33,980 bases of DNA from assembly GCA_021796115.1 (NCBI GenBank), contig JAJYOP010000020.1, positions 1 through 33,980 on the forward strand, written 5' to 3'. Shown here piece after piece: positions 17,733-24,865 of the stretch. Origin of the DNA: a bacterium (GTDB lineage: Bacteria; Omnitrophota; Gorgyraeia; Duberdicusellales; 4484-171). How positions within the stretch are numbered: position 1 is the first letter of the stretch; every line of letters begins with the position of its first letter. The notes below the pieces were generated by a model, which had not been told where the DNA came from, searched no databases, and saw nothing but the letters and a program-made list of their open reading frames with translations. The position numbers and the translations under genes are program-made.

Positions 17733-18134
17733 ATGAATAAAAAAATATTACGCAAGAAATTTAAAAAAACCATAAAAAGTTTTATTAAGGATGAAGACGG
17801 TTTTGTCAATAAAGACCAAATTTTAAAAATTGGTTTAGGAACAATTGGGTGCTTAAGTATGCTAAGTTCATTGTCTAACGTTTATGCCGGGACAATAACC
17901 GCTAATCCTTGTAGTGCAACAGTTCATGCTAATTTTGATAATACCGCGCATCAGAATGGATTAGATTGTACTGCGGTTGGAACCTGTTACAGGTGTGTTA
18001 TGCATAATAACGCTAGCGCCACTACCCACGTTGATCATTCTGCCGTAACAAATATAAAAGTTTCCGGTGTAGGAACGCTTTCCGGCAAAGGCAGCGCTGA
18101 CCTGAATATTCATTGCCCTCCAAGCTATAGATAG
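17733..18134 (+). CDS. Putative precursor peptide of the HxsB/HxsD-like system; Cys/His-rich core, prepilin-like leader
   Basis: 133 aa; basic N-terminus, FIKDEDGFVNKDQ, hydrophobic segment ILKIGLGTIGCLSMLSSLSNVYAG, then a core with 5 Cys and multiple His; SD aggagg; 12 bp after hxsB-like gene. Confidence 0.6.
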   Translation: MNKKILRKKFKKTIKSFIKDEDGFVNKDQILKIGLGTIGCLSMLSSLSNVYAGTITANPCSATVHANFDNTAHQNGLDCTAVGTCYRCVMHNNASATTHVDHSAVTNIKVSGVGTLSGKGSADLNIHCPPSYR

Positions 18135-18143
18135 TTGCTATAA

Positions 18144-19049
18144 TTATTTGATTGCTAACGGAAGCTTTATTACCCACCAGAGAAAATCTGTATTTGTCAG
18201 GAGCGCACCCAAGAAAACAAAAGGCGAGAAGGAGATACGCATTGGCTTTTGCTCTTTTAGATAAACAATGTTTGTCAGGATATAAAAGATAATCGAGTAA
18301 ACAAGCATATACCTTAAATAGCTGAAAAAATTATCAACAGAGAATGAGTATGGCATCACGATATATCTTAAAGCTAAGCCGGCTATCATTATAAAAACAA
18401 TCAAGAATTTGCTTATTCTGCCAAGGCACTTGGAAATCAGTAAATACCCGCCAAAAAGAAGTATAAAATTTAAAAAGATATTGTTTTGAAGAGGCAAAAA
18501 AGCCATTATCGGTTGTATTACCCAGGATACGCAGAAAGTAATAAAGAAAATTTGGCCGAAAAACAAAATAACTTTTTTAATCGCGGCTTTCTTGAAAACC
18601 ATAGTTTTGTTATGTATAATACCGTATATTGATAAGGGCAAAAGAAACAGGAAGCTAAGCAAAAATGTATTGATAAATAAGGTAAAACAGGAAAGTGGCA
18701 AAATAGCCGAATAACCATTTGCCGGCAAAAGCAAAGAATAGGTAGCAAACAACTTAGCGTCTCCCGGTTTCCATAATCCAGAAAGATAAAAAAGAAAACC
18801 GATGACTAAACCTGCGATTGGATTCAAGATGAGGTGGATGGACATTTTTAAATTGCCCGATAAAAATAAAATAAAGTATAATAATAGAGCTAACGAACCG
18901 ATAAATAAAAGATGGGCGTTTTTTATCTTGCGTTGGCAAATATCCGTATAGATAGTTAGAATTCCCGTAAGAACGATTAAACCGTAAAAATAGATACTCA
19001 TATATTTTGCAATATTATAACATACCTTCATAATATTAAAAACTGACAA
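18144..19049 (-). CDS. A24-family prepilin peptidase-like membrane protein
   Basis: 301 aa, polytopic; catalytic Asp motifs YTDICQRKIKN and KPGDAK; the start may be ATG at 19001 (MSIYFYGLIVLTG). Confidence 0.8.
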   Translation of the reverse strand: MSVFNIMKVCYNIAKYMSIYFYGLIVLTGILTIYTDICQRKIKNAHLLFIGSLALLLYFILFLSGNLKMSIHLILNPIAGLVIGFLFYLSGLWKPGDAKLFATYSLLLPANGYSAILPLSCFTLFINTFLLSFLFLLPLSIYGIIHNKTMVFKKAAIKKVILFFGQIFFITFCVSWVIQPIMAFLPLQNNIFLNFILLFGGYLLISKCLGRISKFLIVFIMIAGLALRYIVMPYSFSVDNFFSYLRYMLVYSIIFYILTNIVYLKEQKPMRISFSPFVFLGALLTNTDFLWWVIKLPLAIK

Positions 19050-19054
19050 ACTAA

Positions 19055-20062
19055 ATGAGTAGTTTATCTGATTTCAAAGTTAACGCGTGCCAGGAGGCTG
19101 ATTTAATCCGGGTAATTGATTTTTTCAAAAAGATGCAAAACAGCACTCTTTATTTCCTGCCGGAAGAAAAAAACGATATCGTAAAGAAGTATAGAAAATA
19201 TAAAGATGGTTCGGAAGGCTTAAGCCTATTTTTGCTTAAGGATAAAAATAAAAATATCATCGGTTGCAGCGGTTATGTGCCGTTTAAGGGGATTTTGTGC
19301 GGACAGGCAATTGATGGTTTTATCGGTTCGGATGCGATAATAGATGCAAACGAAAGAAAGCAGTTTCCATTACTTGCGATGCTCCTTGCTCATTGCTATG
19401 AAAATTTAGTCCGTAAAGAAAAACTTTTTCCTTTAGTCTGCCCGGCGAACAAAGAAGTGTCAAAATCTTTTGAGAGCGTTCAGTGGCAAGATTTTTGCCG
19501 TATTTGGCGGCTCACCAGCGATTTTGCGGTTAAAATGATACCAAAACTGGTTTTTTCAGGTATCGAATTCAAGCAGATTAAACATTTTGATAAAGATTTT
19601 AAATCTTTTTTTGAAAAGATTAAAGAGGAACACCATTTTTTATTAAATACGGATATAAGTTTTCTAAACTGGAAATATTTTTCTGACTCATCTGCCAAAA
19701 ATGTGGTTTTGGCCGCATTCAAGAAGAAAAAAATTTCAGGTTATATAATAGCTGAAAAGAGATACGGCGATATACATATTATCGATATAACTGTAGATTT
19801 AAAATACCCAAGTACGATATTATATTTATTATTTAAATCTTTAGATTATTTTGAAATAAAAGAATTAACTCCGATAGTCTGCTGCCTTAGCCATAAATCC
19901 TATATTGATATTCTGATGCGTGCGGGATTCATACAGAATTGGCGTATAGATTGTTTATTCTTTAAAGTGGGCCTTTTGTTTAGTAAAATAAAGTCCGGTA
20001 ATTTTTATTCATCAAATAAAGATTTATATCATTTCAATGGTTTCGCCCAGCATTTATATTAA
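19055..20062 (+). CDS. GNAT-fold acyltransferase-like protein
   Basis: 335 aa; N-terminal DLIRVIDFFKKMQ...LFLLKDKNKNIIGCSGYVPFK...GSDAIIDANERKQFPLLAMLLAHCYE resembles a GNAT fold. Confidence 0.55.
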   Translation: MSSLSDFKVNACQEADLIRVIDFFKKMQNSTLYFLPEEKNDIVKKYRKYKDGSEGLSLFLLKDKNKNIIGCSGYVPFKGILCGQAIDGFIGSDAIIDANERKQFPLLAMLLAHCYENLVRKEKLFPLVCPANKEVSKSFESVQWQDFCRIWRLTSDFAVKMIPKLVFSGIEFKQIKHFDKDFKSFFEKIKEEHHFLLNTDISFLNWKYFSDSSAKNVVLAAFKKKKISGYIIAEKRYGDIHIIDITVDLKYPSTILYLLFKSLDYFEIKELTPIVCCLSHKSYIDILMRAGFIQNWRIDCLFFKVGLLFSKIKSGNFYSSNKDLYHFNGFAQHLY

Positions 20063-20076
20063 CCTAAAATAATCTT

Positions 20077-20973
20077 ATGAACTTTTCTATAACCGGCATA
20101 GACATTGTAAACAGAAAAAATAATTTTAGTATAGACGATATTCCCGGCTCTATAAAAACGGCCTTCCGTGACAGCGATACAAAAATAGACAATAAAAATT
20201 GCCGCACAGTAGGGATTTTTATCGGCACTACCTTCCATAATTCCGATACCAGAAGAGATAATACCGATAATTACCGTAAAGGCGGAGTAAGAATAGTAAA
20301 CCCTGCGGATTTTCCAAGATGCCTTATCTCTTATCTGGGAGGTCATTTATCCGGCACTTTTAACTTAAAAGGTGCAAACAGCACTATGTCTTCGGGTATT
20401 TCTTCTGGATTTGATGCGCTTATTCAAGCGGCATATTTTGTGGAACAAACAAAGAGAAATAAAGCTTTAGTCGTAGAATTGGAAGAAAAAGTATCGGAGG
20501 ATTTAAAATGTGTTTTAGGCGGCAGTGCCTGCCTTGTAATAGAGAATAAGGCTGGAACCGCAAAAAAGGATAATAATATTTATGGAGATATTTTGGCGAT
20601 AGAGTCATTTTTTGAACGAGAGGGAAAAAACAGCAGCCTCGCAAAAGCAATAGGGAAGGTCCTGGAAAAAAGCAGATTAAACTTGAGAGACATAGATTAC
20701 ATTTTTATTCCGGAAAAACCAAAGACAGCACCTTATAGTCCGGAAGAGAATACATTAAAAGAATTTTCTAATCTTTCAAATATCGAGCCTCCCTACCGTC
20801 TTTTTAAAATAGCCGGGCACAACAAAGGGTTGTTTATGATTGCCAATATTTTGAAAAATATGGATTTTGCTGCTTATCCAGAGAAAAAACCGATTATTTC
20901 ACTTTTTCTTTCCTTAGGCAAAGATAGTAACAGCAGTTCCGCAGTCATCAAAATATACAGAGGGGGTAGATAG
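20077..20973 (+). CDS. Beta-ketoacyl synthase-like protein lacking the nucleophilic Cys (CLF-like)
   Basis: 298 aa; VGIFIGTTFHN, NPADFPRCLISYLGGHLSGTFNLKGANSTMSSGISSGFDALIQAAYFVE; Ile at the expected Cys position. Confidence 0.7.
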   Translation: MNFSITGIDIVNRKNNFSIDDIPGSIKTAFRDSDTKIDNKNCRTVGIFIGTTFHNSDTRRDNTDNYRKGGVRIVNPADFPRCLISYLGGHLSGTFNLKGANSTMSSGISSGFDALIQAAYFVEQTKRNKALVVELEEKVSEDLKCVLGGSACLVIENKAGTAKKDNNIYGDILAIESFFEREGKNSSLAKAIGKVLEKSRLNLRDIDYIFIPEKPKTAPYSPEENTLKEFSNLSNIEPPYRLFKIAGHNKGLFMIANILKNMDFAAYPEKKPIISLFLSLGKDSNSSSAVIKIYRGGR

Positions 20974-20977
20974 GCTT

Positions 20978-21292
20978 ATGAATAAAGAATCCGGCGACAA
21001 AAAAAGCAAAACAAAACTTCCGTCAAAAAGTAAACTTAAAAGCAAAAGCGAAGAGAAGATAAAAAAAGAAATTGTAGAAATAATAAGTAATTTAGGAAAA
21101 ATTCCCAAAGAGAGGATAGATTTGAAAGAGCACTTTACCTCGGCAGGGCTCGATTCTTTTACGATAATCGAGATAATTTTTGCCATCGAAAATAAGTTTG
21201 AAATTGATATTCCTCAGGATAGCCTGGCAAATATTCAGAATGTCGGCCAGCTTATCGAACTCACAAAACAATTAATAGAAAAACGTGGCTGA
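20978..21292 (+). CDS. Acyl carrier protein
   Basis: 104 aa; Lys/Ser-rich N-terminal extension then ACP with GLDSFTIIEIIFAIENKFEIDIPQD. Confidence 0.88.
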   Translation: MNKESGDKKSKTKLPSKSKLKSKSEEKIKKEIVEIISNLGKIPKERIDLKEHFTSAGLDSFTIIEIIFAIENKFEIDIPQDSLANIQNVGQLIELTKQLIEKRG

Positions 21293-22442
21293 AAGAGTTG
21301 TTATCACAGGTTTGGGTTTGGTGACATCGCTCGGCAGTAGCCTTGAGGAATTTTGGCCTAATTTAACGAATGGTAAATCAGGTATAAGCAAAATTTCAGC
21401 GTTCGATACCTCACACTTAGAACGCCATTACGGCGGCGAAATAAAAAATTTTAGCTTTAAACTTCCTGATAATAAAATTTCCGGATATTTGCCCAGATCG
21501 CATCAATTCGCCATCACTGCTTCCAGAAGCGCTTTTAAAGACGCTGCAATAATCAATTCTAAAGAAGCGGGATTAGCTCATGGCACCATAGTATCGGGGC
21601 TGGAGTTTTTAGAGAATAAAAGAAAAAAATTCCCAGAATACCCTGTGTACATGGCTACGGCAAATATTTGTAAAGCGCTTGGGCTAGAGGGAAGTGCTTT
21701 TACTCTATCGGGTGCATGTGCAGCAGGTAATTATGCAATAAGCCTTGCGTATGAAAGAATCAAAAATAGCCAGGAGACTATTATGTTGGCTGGAGCAACG
21801 GATTATTTTTCTTTAGGTACCTTCATCGGCCTTTATCGCGTTTTTTCGCTCGCGCCTTTAAAATGCCAGCCTTTTGATAAAAATCGAAAAGGCCTTATAC
21901 CTGCTGAAGGTTCCGGTATGCTTGTGTTAGAAAGTCTTTCTTCCGCCAAAAAAAGAAACGCACATATTTATGCAGAAATTTTAGGTTATGGCTTAAGTGC
22001 TGACGCATATCACCCGCTCATACCTTTGCAGGAGGGAGTTTTTAATTGTATGGAGAGAGCTCTCAGGGTTACAGGATTATCGCCAGGCGACATAGATTAT
22101 ATTAACGCCCACGGAACAGGTACGGTGCCTAACGATAAAACCGAATGCGCAGCGATAAAAAAAATATTCGGTAAAAAGCGCGCTAAAACTATACCTGTAA
22201 GTTCAATTAAATCAATGCTGGGCCACAGTATGGGTGCAGCTTCTTCCATTGAGGCCATTTCCTGCTGCCTTACTTTAAAGACCGGGGTTATTCCGCCCAC
22301 AATTAATTACGAAACTCCCGATCCGGAATGTAATATCGATTGTGTTCCAAACAAAGCCAGGCGTCAAAAAGTTAAAATTATATTGAATAATTCTTTTGGT
22401 TTTGGCGGTATGAACTGTTCTTTAGTTTTATCGGCATACTAA
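21285..22442 (+). CDS. Beta-ketoacyl-ACP synthase II-like (FabF-like), catalytically intact
   Basis: 385 aa; VITGLGLVTSLG, SGACAAGNYA (Cys), NAHGTGTVPNDKTE (His), IKSMLGHSMGAASS (His); GTG start overlapping the ACP gene by 8 bp. Confidence 0.93.
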   Translation: MAERVVITGLGLVTSLGSSLEEFWPNLTNGKSGISKISAFDTSHLERHYGGEIKNFSFKLPDNKISGYLPRSHQFAITASRSAFKDAAIINSKEAGLAHGTIVSGLEFLENKRKKFPEYPVYMATANICKALGLEGSAFTLSGACAAGNYAISLAYERIKNSQETIMLAGATDYFSLGTFIGLYRVFSLAPLKCQPFDKNRKGLIPAEGSGMLVLESLSSAKKRNAHIYAEILGYGLSADAYHPLIPLQEGVFNCMERALRVTGLSPGDIDYINAHGTGTVPNDKTECAAIKKIFGKKRAKTIPVSSIKSMLGHSMGAASSIEAISCCLTLKTGVIPPTINYETPDPECNIDCVPNKARRQKVKIILNNSFGFGGMNCSLVLSAY

Positions 22443-22494
22443 ATTTGAGATGTTTTAAACCGAAAGCCCGAATCGTTTTTATGTATAACATTTG

Positions 22495-22523
22495 TTGACG
22501 TATTACTTTTTTGCTGATAAAAT
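22495..22523 (+). promoter_or_regulatory. Promoter TTGACG-17 bp-TAAAAT
   Basis: TTGACG 22495-22500, TAAAAT 22518-22523; SD gggaggtgg before ATG 22565. Confidence 0.75.
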
Positions 22524-22564
22524 AAACCATTATTTAATTAGGACTTATTAAAGGGAGGTGGCTA

Positions 22565-23224
22565 ATGAGGAAATTGTCGGTTCTCTTAATCCTTTCCTGC
22601 TTAGTTTTTTCCTTTTCAGCTTACGCAGAAGACAGTTATGTAATAAAGTCGGTGGATAAGGCAAAACAAGGCTTTACAAATATCCTTACTGGATGGCTTG
22701 AAGTGCCTTATCAAGTTGTTAAGGGCTATAAAGGTGGTTGGGGAGAAAAAGAAAAGAACAAAGCGCTCGGAGGATTCTTTGGTATCTTTAGAGGAATTTT
22801 CCATAGCGTAGGCCGCACAGCATCTGGCGTCTATGAAGTTGCCACCTTTCCCTTGCCAAACCCTAAAAATAACGAAGGCATAGGGATACCTTTGGATAGC
22901 AAAAATGTGTGGGAAGAGGGTACCCAATATTCCATTCTCAATAATGGCAGCCAACCAATTGGCCGAAAGCTGCAAAATGGCGTAATCAATGCAGTTTTCG
23001 GTATCTTTGATTTTCCCGGGCAAATCGGAAAAGGATTCAGTCAGGATAAACCTGTAAAAGGTATCGCAAAGGCAATAGTATTTCCTCTTGGCAGGATTGC
23101 CTTCGGCGTTTATGAAACCGTAACCTTCTTCCTTCCTGGAGATGTTGATAATTACGGTTATCCTTTGTCGGAAAAGTATCCTTGGGATAGTTTTGACAAG
23201 AAAAACTGGGATAACGGGTTATAA
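22565..23224 (+). CDS. Secreted protein resembling the exosortase-system-associated TIGR04073 family
   Basis: 219 aa; signal peptide; GFTNILTGWLEVPYQVVKGYK... GRTASGVYEVATFPLPNP; internal repeat with GRIAFGVYETVTFFLPGD. Confidence 0.7.
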   Translation: MRKLSVLLILSCLVFSFSAYAEDSYVIKSVDKAKQGFTNILTGWLEVPYQVVKGYKGGWGEKEKNKALGGFFGIFRGIFHSVGRTASGVYEVATFPLPNPKNNEGIGIPLDSKNVWEEGTQYSILNNGSQPIGRKLQNGVINAVFGIFDFPGQIGKGFSQDKPVKGIAKAIVFPLGRIAFGVYETVTFFLPGDVDNYGYPLSEKYPWDSFDKKNWDNGL

Positions 23225-23293
23225 TATAAAAATTCCCTGAATCATTTTACGGTTGCGGTTGCGCTACCCATATCGGTTATGTATCGCGTCGCA

Positions 23294-23323
23294 CGTAACA
23301 GGTATCGCGTGATACCTGTTACG
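23294..23323. repeat. Member of dispersed palindromic repeat: cgtaacaggtatcgcgtgatacctgttacg
   Basis: 15-nt arms with one mismatch; shares its core with 3813-3842 and 27802-27814. Confidence 0.85.
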
Positions 23324-23460
23324 TAAATCCTAACAAGTTGCGCTAAGTGCAACCAAATAACACCCAGCCTTACCACCCTCATTTTAATTGACTTATCAAT
23401 CATATTCTGCTATCATGAGAATTCGTCAAAATTAACAAACCCTCGTAAAACCTTAAAAAT

Positions 23461-24750
23461 ATGATTGAAAGATATACTCCAAAAGAGATTGGCAGTATTT
23501 GGAGCGACGACGAGAAATTCAAGAGGTTTTTAGCCATTGAAGCGCTGCTTTGTGAAGCCCGGGAAGCCCGCAAAGAAATTCCCAGAGGAAATGCTGCAAA
23601 GATAAGAAAAGCAAAGATTTCTCTTGTCGAGATACAGAAAATAGAGGAAAAGACCCACCATGATATTATTGCTTTTATCAAGAGTGTCTCTCCGCAAATT
23701 GGAACACGCGCCAAGTTCTTGCATTTCGGAATGACGTCGTCGGATTTGCTTGATACCACTTTGGCCTGGCAGATAAAAGATGCTACCACAGTAATCTTGA
23801 AAGATTTTGATTCGCTGATAAAAGCAGTCAAAGAAAAAGCTTTAAAGTATAAAGATACTTTATGCGTGGCAAGAACGCACGGAGTGCATGCCGAACTTTA
23901 CAGCTTTGGCTTAAAATTTGTCTATCTTTATAATGATTTAAAATACGAGCGCAATCTTCTTGAGAAGAGCCTTGAGTATGCGGCCTGCGGAAAAATTTCC
24001 GGGGCCGTCGGCACCTTCGCCCATTTTTCTCCGGAAATAGAAAAATACATTTGCAAAAAAATCGGCATTAATTACGCAAAAATTTCAACCCAGATTGTCT
24101 CAAGAGAAAGGTTCGCTTATTATCTTTCGATACTTTCCTTGATTGGTTCAAGCCTTGAGAGATTTGCTACGGAGATTCGGCACCTTCAGCGCACGGAAGT
24201 TGATGAAGCCAAGGAGCCGTTTTACGAAGGCCAGAAAGGCTCAAGCGCCATGCCGCATAAACAAAATCCGATTATTTGCGAAAGAATTGCCGGTTTAAGC
24301 CGGTTATTAAGAGGTAATATGCTTGCTTCTTTTGAAAATATCAATCTCTGGCACGAAAGAGATATTTCACATTCTTCAGTTGAGCGGGTAATTATACCGG
24401 ATTCAACGATTATTGTTGATTACATGATTAAAAAGACAGAAGAGGTAGTCAAAGGGTTAAAGGTAAAACCTGAGAATATGTTAAGAAACATGGAGCTAAA
24501 CCGCGGCATTATTTATTCGCAGAAAATACTGCTTAAATTAATGGGAAAAGGCATCGCCAGAATGGCAGCCTATGATATGGTCCAGGCGGTTGCGCTTAAA
24601 GTTATTAACAGCAACTCAAGCTTTAAAAAAGAAATTTTAGCTGATAAGGAAATAAATAAGTATCTGACTCAGACCGAAATAGAAAAGATTTTTGATCCTT
24701 ATACGTACCTTGCTAACGTTGATAAAATTTATAAGCGCGCAGGTTTCTGA
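23461..24750 (+). CDS. purB: Adenylosuccinate lyase
   Basis: 429 aa; MIERYTPKEIGSIWSDDEKF; RTHGVHAE; GSSAMPHKQNPIICERIAGLSR. Confidence 0.97.
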   Translation: MIERYTPKEIGSIWSDDEKFKRFLAIEALLCEAREARKEIPRGNAAKIRKAKISLVEIQKIEEKTHHDIIAFIKSVSPQIGTRAKFLHFGMTSSDLLDTTLAWQIKDATTVILKDFDSLIKAVKEKALKYKDTLCVARTHGVHAELYSFGLKFVYLYNDLKYERNLLEKSLEYAACGKISGAVGTFAHFSPEIEKYICKKIGINYAKISTQIVSRERFAYYLSILSLIGSSLERFATEIRHLQRTEVDEAKEPFYEGQKGSSAMPHKQNPIICERIAGLSRLLRGNMLASFENINLWHERDISHSSVERVIIPDSTIIVDYMIKKTEEVVKGLKVKPENMLRNMELNRGIIYSQKILLKLMGKGIARMAAYDMVQAVALKVINSNSSFKKEILADKEINKYLTQTEIEKIFDPYTYLANVDKIYKRAGF

Positions 24751-24805
24751 CAGGGGTAGAAGATAGATGTTTTTATAAATAATAATAGCCATTTTTAATC
24801 TTTCC

Positions 24806-24825
24806 TGCCTGCCGGCAAGCAGGCA
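24806..24825. terminator. Hairpin tgcctgc-cggcaa-gcaggca followed by tttt; possible terminator or interspersed palindrome
   Basis: Perfect 7-bp stem followed by a T-rich stretch. Confidence 0.5.
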
Positions 24826-24851
24826 TTTTCCATTTTCAAAAGTCTTTAGTG

Positions 24852-24857
24852 TATAAT
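24852..24857 (+). promoter_or_regulatory. -10 element TATAAT 8 nt before the purL ATG
   Basis: gtgtataattcttcaacATG, no SD. Confidence 0.55.
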
Positions 24858-24865
24858 TCTTCAAC

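Noticed and set aside
18518-18748. Minus-strand ORF (76 aa) within the A24 peptidase gene
   Set aside because: Different frame inside a convincing membrane-protease gene; no independent evidence.
20059-20346. Minus-strand ORF opposite the KS-like gene as a hidden regulator
   Set aside because: No DNA-binding motif; the plus strand has clear KS-like similarity.
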